Assembly: GCA_050084515.1 (NCBI GenBank)
Contig: CM114272.1
Location: 1,054,001 to 1,118,000 of the forward strand
Source: Blasia pusilla
Lineage: Eukaryota > Marchantiophyta > Marchantiopsida > Blasiales
DNA length: 64,000 bases
Direction: 5' to 3'
The notes beneath the pieces were generated by a model. That model did not search any database and had not been told where the DNA came from. It saw nothing but the letters and a program-made list of their open reading frames with translations. Position numbers and translations under genes: made by a program. Shown here piece by piece: positions 33,598 to 45,122 of this stretch (within the stretch, counting starts at the first letter, position 1; each line of letters opens with the position of its first letter).

Positions 33598-36500
33598 ATG
33601 ATGCCGTGGGATAGGGAGGAGCCTGGGGCAGGGGTGGCACCGGCGGAGAGGGTGGCCTCGTTTATCTCCAAGAGTTTGTCAGATGTACAGAAGAGCGCCA
33701 ATCGGGATTTGAAGCTGATGAGTGCAAGGGCGAAATCCTTCAGAGATCTGGCGAACACGCTGGACAAGGAATGGGAGAAAGGAGTAGAGAATTTCAAGAT
33801 TCCGCTGTCGAAGAACTCTGGAAATATTTTGAGGAAGATTAGGGAGACCGGGCCTACGTTCACTGGTTCGTCATTTTCTCCCATGTCGGCTCTTGCTTCC
33901 CAAGGCGAGAACTCGGATTTTTTGAAGAATTTGAAGCCTAATTTGTCTAATTTCAGGAGAGTACAGTCTGATCCGAATTTCAAGAACCGTATCACGGATG
34001 AGGCTTCTTCTACGAGGGGGCCTGAGTATTCCCTTTTCAACTCTCGGGCGGCCAATGGAAGTAAATCCGGTTGGGATCTCATTCCGAACAAGTATCCTCA
34101 GAGAACCGGAGCCCGTTCGGATTGGAGTCGGACGAAGCCTTTTTCTGGGATCAAAGAAGATGGAGAATGGCCGGGTTTCCAACAGAGGTCTGGGAGTAGT
34201 AAGAGGAATCAGACAAAGATCGAGGGTTGGGAGCCGCTGAGGCGAGCGAAAGAGAGCGTAAAGGAAAGTCTGAAGGAGCTAGAGACGACTGCTGCTACGA
34301 GCAAATCCCCTTCTGAGTTTTTTGAGAATGTCAAGAAAACAGAATTTTTTGAGAATGTAAAAAAGAATCTGGTACGATTATAACGTCTAGTGCGGCTCTT
34401 AATTTATTTCTAGTTCCTTGCTCGAGTGTTTCATAATCTTAGATGATACCTTAAGTAGAGCCAGTAGAGTTGCTAGCTTCCGCAATCTGTCTGACGTCTT
34501 GTTGATTTTCGCTCTTGCAGAATATAACCTCAAAGTCGTCTCCCTTTGGTGCCAAGGTAATCTCTCCATCCTGTTTTGTACTCCTTGATGGACAGTTTTG
34601 GGGGTTCCCTTTCACATAAGGTCGATGGCGTTGTTCAGAGGTTCTTGGCTGACAGCTGGAGTGTCAGCGCTAAGACTCACTTCGGTACTCACTGGCACTA
34701 ATAGGAGTCTACTTCCTCTTTTATGTCACTCTGCTCGCATGTTCCCAGTCATTTGCACTGTCAGACAGGGTGGTGGTGTTTATGGTCGCAAGTCTATGAT
34801 CAACAGTCCATCATGAGTGCAGTCTTCTCGAACTTCAAACTTCAGCCAGTCATTTACTTTCCTCCTTAAGACACTCGTATGAAAAAACTTGCTAAGTAAT
34901 CCTTTCTTTAGGGGTTTGGGATGATGAACCACGTTCGTTGTCTTGGACTGTTCGTACATGAGTGTTTGGTGTGATTGGTTGACGTGATTGCTGCTTGTGG
35001 ATGATTTTTCTAGGGCTTTGAGAATGACGTGGCTCCTCTAGATGTACCGGAGTTGCTAGAAAATCTTGTAAGGCAATCAGAGCCTTTGCTCGATCAGCTG
35101 GGTGTGAAGAAAGGTACACTACTGTGCCGGATGAGTTTTCCCTCAACTGAATATTCAATTGCTCTGGGGTGGGCTATGGACTTGGGCTTGACACTTGGGA
35201 TGGTTGGTGAATTCTGGAGACTGGTCTTGTTCTAACATTTGGACGGCTAATCTAAGCACTTGGTGGGGACAAAGGCTTATTCTTGTATGGTTTGTGTGAG
35301 AACATTAGTTGTAAAACATAGCATAACGATTTTTAAAATTTTTGTATAGCAAAACGATTTTTAAAATTTTTGTACAGCAAAACGATTTTTAAAATTTTTG
35401 TATAGCAAAACGATTTTTATAAAAAAATTATAGCAAAATGTTTTTTTAAAAAAATACGTATTTTGTAGAATCTTTAGAGCAATATTGACAGTGTGAATGG
35501 TTGTCAATAGGTGTGAATGTCACGTAGTGTTTCACAACCTATACCCCATCTAACTTCAGTAGATGTCCCATGTTTTATGGAGCCTCTCTAATGGTGAGTC
35601 TGAGTCTTAACAGATGTATCAGAGAAGTTTTGTGAAATTATAAGGAGCTACAAGCGCAAGGACTCACCAATCTCTACCAGTGACAACCGAGAGATTACGA
35701 CCACAACCAAAGCAGGTGGAAAGAGTTTGGATGATTTGGATTTAAGGATAGCCAGTGTGGTTCAGAGTACTGGATATCGGTATAAAGGTGGTTTATTCAA
35801 GGAACAAGCCTCAGCTGTTGAATCTGATGATGGGCGTCGCAATATTGCCATTGTAACAACTGCAAGCTTACCATGGATGACGGGTACGGCAGTAAACCCT
35901 CTATTTAGAGCGGCCTACTTGGCCAAGAGCGGCAAGCAGAGAGTCACGCTGCTAGTTCCCTGGCTCTGCCGGACGGATCAAGAACTGGTTTATCCAAATG
36001 ATCTAACATTTGAATCTCCAGAGGAACAAGAGACCTATGTTCGTAATTGGTTGGAAGCGAGAGTTGGATTTAGACCAGACTTCAAGATTGCCTTTTATCC
36101 TGGAAAGGTATGAACGCCATGTCTTGCTTTGCTTTGGATTCTGCAATCCCACTTGATCAACCAAATCTGAATCAAATCAAAGTTTACTGACTTTTGGGTG
36201 GTAGATAGCTTAACCCTTCAAAAAATACAACAGATTGTGTTATCTGAGTAAAGTCTTGTACAGGTCATGACCATCTCTCATGATTGCTGTCTTCCATTGA
36301 TCAGTTTTCGTCAGAGAAAAGGAGTATACTTGCTGCTGGGGACATCAGTCAGTATATTTCTGATAGAGATGCAGATGTAGCAGTGCTGGAAGAGCCCGAG
36401 CACCTCACATGGTATTACCATGGGAAGAGATGGACCGACAAATTCCAACATGTCGTTGGTGTTGTACACACCAACTACTTAGAATATGTGAAAAGGGAAA

Positions 36501-37927
36501 AGAATGGTCCCTTGCAGGCGTTTTTCTTGGAGCATGTGAACAATTGGATGGTTCGCATCTACTGCAACAAAGTGAGTCACATTGCTTTCTTTAAAGCCCT
36601 CTATCGATGAAGCCTCTCTCTGACAGTTTTGGAGTTTACTGAATTTTGCTCTTTGGGAGGATTGGGGAGCAGGTGATCAGACTTTCAGGAGCAACTCAAA
36701 TGTTTCCAAAATCAATGGTGTGCAATGTGCACGGAGTTAGTCCTAAATTTCTGAGTATAGGGGAGGAGATGGCCTCCGAGAGAGAGGACGGGAAAGTCAC
36801 CTTTAATAAAGGTGCCTACTTCTTGGGAAAGATGATTTGGGGAAAAGGATACAGAGAGCTTGTTGATCTCCTAGCCAAGCACAAGCAGGACCTGGATGAT
36901 ATGAAAGTGGATGTGTATGGGAATGGAGAGGACTCGGTAGAGGTGGAGGCTACTGCAAAAAAGCTAGGGCTTGCAATGAATTTTTACAGAGGGAGAGACC
37001 ACGCCGATGATTCTCTTCATGGGTAATGATCTTCTGAATAGCTCATTGTAGTCTTTATAGTGTTAGGATTAATGATTATCTGGTGATTTTGTGAATTTAA
37101 TTGGTAGTCTCTTAGTGAAGCTTATGATGGTGGATGGTTGTGGCGACTGGAATCATGTGTAGGATGAGATGATCTTCATTATTATGGATAGAAAAGGACT
37201 TGCAGAAAAACAAGGGAAGATTTGCTGATGGGGGAGAATTAGCTCTGTAATGCACACATTCTTCTTGTGTCGAGGGTTTGGTCAGTGATGTTAGGTTGTT
37301 TCACACAAACGCGTGAAAGTGTGCGTCTAACACGTTGTTTTGTGGGGTGTTTCTGGGAGACCGCATTCCAGGTACAAGGTGTTTATCAATCCAAGTATTA
37401 GTGATGTAGTCTGCACCACAACAGCTGAGGCGTTGGCCATGGGTAAAATTGTGGTTTGTGCTGATCATCCTTCAAATGAGTTCTTCCAGTCGTTCCCCAA
37501 CTGTTATATGTATAAAACTCCCGAGGAGTTTGTTCAAAAAGTGAAGGAGGCCATGGCTTCAGAGCCAGTTCCACTATCTCCTGAGCAGCGACACCTACTT
37601 TCTTGGGAAGCAGCCACCGACCGATTCCTTGATTGTGCCCAGCTGGACAACCTTCCACCTAAGAATCTCCAAGTTGAAAGTGAATCTGCCAATTCGCCTG
37701 GAGGAGTATCACAAAAGAAGAAATCCATGTCTCTTTCCATGTCCATGCCCAATCTAAGTGACACAGTGGACAGAGGTTTAGCCTTCACTCATTTCTTCTT
37801 GTCAGGTATTGAACCAGCCCGGTGGGTTTCAGGAGCTTTGCCAGGGACCATGCATGCTGATTCTCAGCACTGCAAAGACTTAGGTCTTCCCCCTCCTATT
37901 GTCCAGAGGCCTTTATATGGCTGGTAA
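33598..37927 (+). CDS. DGD1: Digalactosyldiacylglycerol synthase 1 (seven exons)
   Basis: UDP-galactose-dependent galactosyltransferase (GT4 family) that converts MGDG to DGDG at the outer chloroplast envelope. Exons: 33,598-34,371; 34,521-34,556; 35,014-35,113; 35,614-36,107; 36,305-36,571; 36,673-37,022; 37,372-37,927 (stop TAA). All introns are GT-AG and phases agree, giving 858 residues (Arabidopsis DGD1 has 808). The start is the first ATG after an in-frame TGA at 33,550; a second ATG follows directly. The N-terminal extension (about residues 1-300), characteristic of DGD1 over DGD2, is present. Glycosyltransferase landmarks: [20 protein letters not shown] (about residues 382-401), [87 protein letters not shown] and C-terminal [10 protein letters not shown]. 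No stop or frameshift is seen. It is the only intact host gene in the window. Confidence 0.95.
34521..34556 (+). other. DGD1: DGD1 micro-exon (36 nt)
   Basis: Twelve codons ([12 protein letters not shown]) between TTGCAG and GTAATC splice sites, phase 0 on both sides. It joins exon 1, which ends at the donor CTG/GTACGA (34,371), to the exon that begins with GGC at 35,014. Skipping it would keep the frame, so alternative splicing is possible. Confidence 0.75.
35317..35445. repeat. 28-bp tandem repeat in DGD1 intron 3
   Basis: At least four AT-rich units of period 28 (core AACGATTTTTAAAATTTTTG; ACGAT at 35,326, 35,354, 35,382 and 35,410), then decaying units. Confidence 0.9.
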
Positions 37928-39930
37928 AAACTGTCTAAAAGTAGTTCAAATCTCTCAGTATCAACTAGAATTCCTTTAATATACCCTCCTTTATGTAAAG
38001 GTCGGTATATTCGCAACCCTTTGGTTTGCATATCTTTTTGCAGATGACTAGTAACCTATTCTTGCATAACATGATATTTACAAGAGGTGTAGCTGCACGT
38101 CAACATGTTCTGTGACAATTATAGGTTGGAGCTAGGATAAATGATTTTTTCCCATGGAGATCATACCTCAAGGGTATGGTGATCAATTCCCCCTGTGAAG
38201 ACTTCTTTGGGACTCTTTTTCAGAGGTGATGACAATCACCAAGACTCTGGTCGATATGACGTGACAGTTCAGATTGCGGGAACATGTAAATTAGTAGAAA
38301 AGCCCGATTCATTGGCCACTGATATGTGGCGACTTGGAGAACTTCTACCGTGTTATGCCACAACCCAAACCAGGTGTGTATATTATGGCTCTTTACATAT
38401 GGTGGCGGTGGTACTGGTTTAAACTTTTACTTTGCCTCTTGAGAAAAAGTGAATTTCGTTGTGTACATTAATGAGTAGCTTACAGTGTCCAATAGTCACC
38501 AGTCTGTGTACATCCAGTTCAGAACAATGCAGTGTAAAAGAATGTTGTCAACCACTTTGGGATCCATTGTCTCTTGGTACAAATCTGATTCAAGGCATAA
38601 AGTTATATTTCTGGATTTTTTCTGCCCAAGGTCCATTTCCTGGCTGCCTTTGGATGGTGGATAGCTAGAGAACAAGAAGCTTGTGGGAACTTGCTTGCAT
38701 TTTTGTGTGGGTTCAGTTCTATCCTAGAGTGTTTTAAAGGTCCCATGATGGCCTGAATTCTCAGGTGGTTTGATAAATGCTTAAGGAACTTGAACATGAA
38801 AGATTTTGTCACAAATTTACCTCGCTTCATTTGCCTAGTTTCTCTTTTGTGCCTGTGGAGGGGTCCTCTCTTGCATCTCTCATTATGGAGGGAAGGTCCG
38901 TATCTCCTCTACCTTTGCTACTTCAATGAGGCTTTTTCCATCCAACCTTAACTCATTAATGATTTCCTCCTTCCCCTTTTATTTCCTTAATGAGTTTTTT
39001 TCTCATCCATCTTCTATTTAAGCATGCTGACATCTTTTGCTCCTGTGTATCTTGCTGGAGTTGTGGTTGGTATTGGGGACTCGCCAGATGACTTTGAGAT
39101 GAATGTGCCTTTCCATGGTGGACCTTGCTTGTCAATTTCATGGGAGTCCCTGGTCTGGGTGCATTGTTTGCCTGCATTTCCACATGAGGGATCAATCCTC
39201 CACAGATAGACTATGTGTGATCAAATTACATCCTCACGAAGCCAATTTTTTCTACACTCTCATGATGTCAATTCCCCTCAAGTGGAGTAGCCTCTAGGTT
39301 GGACCCTCCCACCATGGCTAACGACTTCTCTCCCATCAATTGGACAGAGGAATGGTGCTTGTGAATTAGATATCTAGTGGCATGCTTGCCGACAAGACAC
39401 TGTAGCAGTTTTGATTCTTTACCAAAAGATGATTGGCTGTTCATGGTCCTTGTGTTCTTTACTAACGTTGAAATTGTGCTGTACACTTATCTTCAAAGTG
39501 AGGAATGGCGTCATGTTTAAAATGTGTGACAGTTCCAATCATGTATCATTTCATTCCAACTTTCTTCGTACCTGATGAAGGCACCATGGCCCGCCAGTTA
39601 TGTCGCTACTGAGGTGACATAGGTAGCAGCTCGCAAAACTCTCTGGTTAGGTGGAGTGGGTTTGCATCATCTGGCCTGCTCACAAACGACCTGGAAAGCA
39701 TGGTCAGGGTTTGACAGAAGAAACTCAAACAGGTCTTGGATTGCAAGGAGGCGTGTGGGATCTGCTTCTCACAGAACTGGACTGTTTCCCACGTTGGCTG
39801 AAGCACTCCGAGATGAAGCTGAAGACATGAATTTACAATACAATAATTTACGTGTCACCTCCTCTCAAATTATGTGCTGATCAACAGACTATGAGGGCTC
39901 AAATGGGACTGAGTGGTAAATGCTTAGTCA
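37928..39930. other. Non-coding region downstream of DGD1
   Basis: Probable 3' UTR, then intergenic sequence. Short open frames (for example 38,195-38,422) show no recognisable domain. Nothing else seen. Confidence 0.45.
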
Positions 39931-39947
39931 AGAATGCTTAGTAAATG

Positions 39948-40066
39948 CTCTGGTTGGACGGTGCTCTCTCTCTCTCTCTCATGTATTTCATGAGAGAGAC
40001 TGGGATGGGTAAATGCTTGACTAAGCATTCACCCATCCCAGTCTCAAGCACCGTCCAACCAGGGCG
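39948..40066. repeat. Nested foldback, MITE-like
   Basis: Outer arms CTGGTTGGACGGTGCT (about 39,948) and AGCACCGTCCAACCAG (about 40,048) are exact complements. An inner pair, GACTGGGATGGGT and ACCCATCCCAGTC, encloses AAATGCTTGACTAAGCATT. The right arm recurs at about 41,150-41,172, so it belongs to a dispersed repeat. A (CT)n run sits inside. Confidence 0.8.
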
Positions 40067-40130
40067 CGGGGTCAATGGTAGCAAGGCTATGACAGGCACT
40101 ACTTAATGAGTACAGTCTCAGATGTGATTC

Positions 40131-41240
40131 ATAACACACATTCAGTAGCCTAGATTCATTGCCCAAAGCCACCGCACTGGTAAATAATGTCTATTGGGGA
40201 TCTCAATCAGGTCAAGTGGGTGGTGTGACGAGCTTCCTGGTTGCCTTTTGGAAGCTCCACACCACTTCTATGTATGGTCAACATTATCTGTATTATGAGA
40301 ATGTCTCCCACGTCTCATATGGTATTTCTTCTCTTTTCCTCTCTCTACACCCATCCCAGTGTCGAGCACCAAGGTTATGACCGGCACAATTTAATGAGTA
40401 CAGTTTTTCGGCTGTATATCCTAAGCAAGCAGAACTCAAGTACTCATGGGGAATTTCTATGGTTTATGGTCGCAACTTGAACTGGGTCCCCAGCTCGGGG
40501 ACCAAGTTCTCATGAGAACTCAAGTACTCATGGGAAACCTCTATGGTCGCAAGGCTATGACCGGCACGACTGAATGAGTACAGTTTTTTGGCTGTGTATC
40601 CTAAGCAGGCAGAACTCAAGTACTCATGGGGAGCCCCCTACTCGGGGACCCAGTTCAAGTTCAAGGCGGAGTAATTCCCCTCTTCATATATAAGAGTCCG
40701 GTCACCAATGGCACTATACAAAAGTGTCCCCTTTAATAATACGTCTTCCTCGCCGGAACAGCACGTTGGAAGCCATGAAAATGTCTAATTTCAATATTGA
40801 CGGTGTATCCTGAGAAGGCACTCTTGACTTGACGGTATATCCTGAACTGAAGACCTATTTGCTGGGAACCCTTGCTTGGGGACTCGGGTCAAGTTCAAGT
40901 TCTCTAGTCACTTGATGAAACTTCTGGTCACTACTTGGTCACTTGTAGTCACAACACGTCAATGAGCCTTCATTCATTGCCCTAAGCTGTTGCACTGGTA
41001 AGTAGTGTTTACTTGGGATCCCAATCAGGTAAATCGGATGATGTGCTGAAGAGTTTCTTGGTTTGGTTCACACTTGTTTGGTCATTATGTGAGAGTGTCT
41101 CCCTCTTCTCGAATGGTACCTTCTTCACTTCTTTTCTCTACAACCATCCCAGTCTCAAGCACCGTCCAACCAGTGATGCCTGCCAGTCCCAAGCCTACGA
41201 CAGTCAGGCACTACCTAATGAGTACAGTCTCTCTCTCTCA
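40131..41240. repeat. Diverged repeat block with GAGTACAGT units
   Basis: Two diverged roughly 280-bp copies, about 40,131-40,410 and 40,960-41,235 (shared TCATTGCCC..AAGC, TTGCACTGGTAA, CCATCCCAGT and AATGAGTACAGT). Between them lies a roughly 180-bp tandem pair (TATGACCGGCAC at about 40,375 and 40,556, each followed by GCAGAACTCAAGTACTCATG). A TATA-like ATATATAAGAG at about 40,684 suggests part of it is a retroelement LTR or promoter. Confidence 0.7.
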
Positions 41241-42189
41241 TTGCCATCATCTCCAGAAATGAATTGATGCTGTCAGATAATCCTCCATTTCCACAGACTG
41301 TCTCGTTGGATGGCCAAGAGAAAGGAGGAAGAACAACCGCCGAAAGCTCCAGCACGAGAAGGCTCCAAAATCATGAGGCTCCTCCTGCATCGCCATGCTG
41401 GAGACGCTTGTACCCGCGATAGAGCTCCAACTCCTGCAACCAAACGCACTGCACATGCACAGCAGAGCTATTCGTGTCAAACAGTGAAACTCATGCAATT
41501 TGGAAGTGTCAGTCTCTCATGCGGATTGCCTCCTCTCCTATCCATCTCCCGTCCACGACGCACCTCGTCCGCCTCATGGAATCTTGAAAGGGCACCAGGA
41601 CTCGCGGACGCGTAGCATTTACATGAATGCGCGCGCCGCGCGTGGAAATGCGTGAGATTCTGTGTTGGTGATCTACATAGTACAAACCTGCGCCGCAGAA
41701 GCTCGTGGCGCTGTGTAGATCTCAAGAAGAATCGGAGGCCTTAACTCCACCTAACTCGTTGGATTGGCCCTCCTCCTCCTGCCGTGCATGATCAATGTTG
41801 CAAACATCTGATGCAGCGTGAGCGGTTTCTTCGAATCCAGTAGCAGATCTCTCCTTCGAGAGAGGTCGGGCTCGAGTGATTGACTGAGCCACTTCATTCC
41901 ATTCGACATCTGCGCTGTTTTTGAAGCGAGAAGGTAACAAGTAGCCTAGACTTTGGATCCTTGACTCTTTCAGTCCCCTCTTTTATTTTTGGTTCTCCTT
42001 CATGCATATTAGAATGGTGCCCGTGCGATTCTTAGGACATAGGTTGTCTATCGGTGCGAAAAACATGCCCATTTTCTTAGAATTATGTGGAAAGTATAAG
42101 GTCTCAGATTTTCGTGTAATCAGCTCGGGGAGACCTCATTCTAGGTCCCTTCACGGTCCATCTGAAAATCCACCAAGAGAAGTATGACC
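41241..42189. other. No gene recognised
   Basis: Moderately GC-rich around 41,300-41,900 with open frames on both strands but no recognisable domain or splice pattern. An exon of an unknown gene cannot be excluded. Confidence 0.35.
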
Positions 42190-42470
42190 GCAAGAAATGA
42201 AGTCTATTCAATAGGTTTAAAAAGTTTTCGTTATTGTATAGGAATGAATTAATGATGCTGCACACAAATTCAATTTTTTTCTTGCTTCTCGTAGCATGTG
42301 AAACATTTTCTTGTTGTCACTGCAAGAAATGAAGTCTATTCAATAGGAACGGAAAAAAAGTGTTTGAAAAGTTTTCGTTATTGTATAGGAATGAATTAAT
42401 GATGCTGCACACAAATTCAATTTTTTTCTTGCTTCTCGTAGCATGTGAAACATTTTCTTGTTGTCACGTG
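42190..42470. repeat. Tandem duplication, period about 132-150 bp
   Basis: CAAGAAATGAAGTCTATTCA at about 42,191 and again at about 42,323, followed in both by GTTTTCGTTATTGTATAGGA and CTGCACACAAATTCAATTTT. The second copy has a short extra insertion. A relative of the 3' part is at 63,913-64,000. Confidence 0.88.
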
Positions 42471-42480
42471 TCAAACAGAA

Positions 42481-42509
42481 AAGTGCCTTCTTGCAAATCA
42501 AGAAGGCAC
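42481..42509. repeat. Small perfect hairpin
   Basis: 12-bp stem AGTGCCTTCTTG / CAAGAAGGCACT with a 5-base loop. Isolated from any gene. Confidence 0.75.
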
Positions 42510-42659
42510 TTTCCCAAAATAATATAAATTTATTGAGGTTCATCGTTTTGTTGTGCTTAGAACAACAAAATGCATAACTAATGTGCGGCCGGAATGGGTT
42601 GAGGTTCAAAAAGGCACTTGCCATTTCTAAGAGTGGATATTGCATCTTAAAAAAACGTT

Positions 42660-42970
42660 TACAAAGTGTTAAAAATATAAAAAATTATACATTTTCTAAC
42701 ACTTTGTAATGTTCTTTCTATCTAATGCCCTTGCATGGGCATTTTACTAATCTAAGAAACCTACACAATACATCTAGCAACGTTGGATGTGTGAGAGCTC
42801 CGATGTGGTACAATTATAAACTCCTATTTGAAAAACTCATTGTATTTGTGGTCATGATAAGGTTTTGATTTTTTGTTATTGAATTCTATTGATTGAAGGA
42901 TGGTTTCTAGATTTATCGTGTAGGTTTCTTAGATTAGTAAAATGCCCATACAAGGGCATTAGAAAGATTG
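42660..42970. mobile_element. Foldback/MITE with about 50-bp inverted repeats
   Basis: Left arm 42,711-42,767 (TAATGCCCTTGCATGGGCAT, TTACTAATCTAAGAAACC) is complementary to right arm 42,919-42,967 with few mismatches; about 150 AT-rich bases lie between. Immediately to the left, ACAAAGTGTTA and TAACACTTTGT (42,660-42,708) form another hairpin. No coding capacity. Confidence 0.8.
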
Positions 42971-43327
42971 GGATTGCCTGCATAATAGCGATCATCATGG
43001 AATGGAGAAATTCAAGTTTGTCGTAGTATATAAACATGTGAATATATTAAAGATATTAACAAATTAGGATAAATGGAAAACTTACAAGTTGGTAAAATAT
43101 GATAGGTTTTGATGTGTATATGTACTAGTTGGTGCTCATGAGATGATGCACAAATTATAATTTTGAATCACCCATCCTAAGTGTCCAATTGAATTTGAGC
43201 AATCCTATTGGTTTAAACAACTAGCGATTCTATTCGCTAGAAAGGACAAGTGTTTAAAGGAAATGTGTTGAAAAGCTGTTGAGAAAGTGATCTATGAGCA
43301 TACATCATCAGGGAGAGAACTTGGAGT

Positions 43328-43328
<1 letters not shown>

Positions 43329-43364
<36 letters not shown>
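43329..43364. repeat. (CT)n microsatellite inside an LTR remnant
   Basis: About 18 CT units. The flanks (43,280-43,450; CCATGAGACGATGGAGCTATG and AAGGCTCTCATTATAAGTATGGG, each read in part) resemble the LTR-like block of copy B at 29,830-29,980. Confidence 0.8.
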
Positions 43365-43366
<2 letters not shown>

Positions 43367-43450
43367 TCCTTCCATGAGACGATGGAGCTATGATACTCCT
43401 TGCCTCGAGAGTAATCTAAGGCTCTCATTATAAGTATGGGTTTTTTTTGA

Positions 43451-44755
43451 TACCAAAGAAAGAACTATAGAATGTGAGTATGTGCTTTGATATTACATTT
43501 TATTGGAGAATTTTTTTTAATATGATAAAATGTATATATGGATTCCATAATTGAGTATGGTGTCTAGTTATATGAATGTAAGGATAGTGACAAAAATTTG
43601 TGTTTTGTAGTGATAAGTATATGCATGGAAACTATCATGTCTTTTGTAGTGAAGCTGAGAGTGTTTACGCATCATATTTTGGGAGGTGTGTGTCAATGAG
43701 TTGAGGATCATATGTTGAGTGGGAGGTTAACATGAGTGTATAGGTTACCCCTTGTTTTGACTCATTTGGAGATATTTTAATGAAAATCCTAAATTTGACT
43801 TGTTTGATCTTTTTTGGGAAATTTCTTATGAATGTATTATCGTAGGTTAGGTTGAGATGATGATATATGTGCACATGTCATCAAGGATAGATCTTGGAAG
43901 GAAAGAGGGTATATGTAGCAACCCTCACAACAAAATGCACATACATTAGAATGGAAACACATTCATATTCTGATGGAAATGTAGAAATGAGGTGTGATTT
44001 GTAAAACGTGAGCCTAAACGGATGTCTCGAATGATAAATTTTATGATCTAGAAAAGCTTGACAAAACCCAATATGGAAATTTATGGAGTTCTTAAGCCCC
44101 ACAAGGATTAGAGTCCAAGGAGGTTGCTATATATGTAGCTTAGAAGGCTAATTGCTTGGTATTTCTCTATATTTGAGGCCAAAACAAGTAGACCTAATAT
44201 GTGTTTGGATTGAGTAAGGTGATTTGGAAAGCTTTTGATGAGTCAATTCCAATGCACAAAGGATCTAGGAAAACATACCAATGTAACCAACTAAATGTAA
44301 GCTTATGCAATATGTAAGATCAATGTTCAAGATAGTAAATGCTTGAATGTAGATCCAAGAAGAGAAGTCTTGACGACCTCATTCTCTCTTTGTTGAACCT
44401 CTTTCCATGAGGAGTAAGACTTATAGTGATCTTTTCCTTAAAAGCTAGTATCCCAGGTTTGTCTATATGAGAATGTATTTGGTTTTAACATTAGAGACAC
44501 AATTTTGGAGCGAGTGTGTGTTTTGATGTCAAATCTCACAAAATGGCTTTACATGATTTTTGTTTATACTTACATGATTTTGTATGTGCCTATTTGATTT
44601 GTGCCGATTTGGGCCTTGATTCGAGCTTATAATTTTTTCCCATCTTGCATCTACCATTATATGCAAGTCATCATTAACCAATTAATTTTTGGCCATATGG
44701 AGGGGCATTTCACTAGAAAGATTGCACATGTCAAGGCAATGGGCCCGTGGTACCA
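43451..44755. other. Non-coding, with LTR remnants of the DNMT family
   Basis: At 44,350-44,520 the string CTCATTCTCTCTTTGTTGAACC recurs from 29,874, in part, with similar following sequence; a second old LTR remnant. No gene otherwise. The string ACTATCATGTCTTTTGTAG at about 43,630 resembles the start of the copy B LTR-like block. Confidence 0.5.
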
Positions 44756-45122
44756 TGTCATGACCATACGGATTATGTCGTAGAGTATGGTGTGCTAGTA
44801 GAAGCCATTCCTTAGGTAGGACCGTAGTGGCTTGGTAGAGATGCGGTTCCATACATAGGGTTGGGGGTTACTCACTTGGGGGTGACTTTCCCAGTAGGGC
44901 CCGCTCTTAGGTTGGAGGATATAAGGTGGCTTGCCCTCAAAGAAACGTTAAGTTCTTTGAGTTGAGCCTGTTGCGTTGGGAGTTAGCCTTGGTAGTGAGT
45001 AGAGCTCTTGGCTATGGTGTTTCCCGCAAGCTTCGACCTAGATTCTCCCATCGTGGAGTGGGTTTGGCTCGATTGTATGTGATTGTAAACGTGTTTTATG
45101 TGAAGAGGTCTTTCGGATTTCA
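44756..45122 (+). repeat. 5' LTR of copy C
   Basis: Starts TGTCATGACCATACGGATTA and ends at CA (45,121-45,122). It aligns with 53,994-54,358 with only scattered changes. No standard tRNA-Met primer site follows directly, so the primer is not identified. Confidence 0.85.

Noticed and set aside
36284-36610. DGD1 exon 5 as a separate single-exon gene
   Set aside because: Ends match a GT-AG intron pair and the protein continues in neighbouring exons with agreeing phases.
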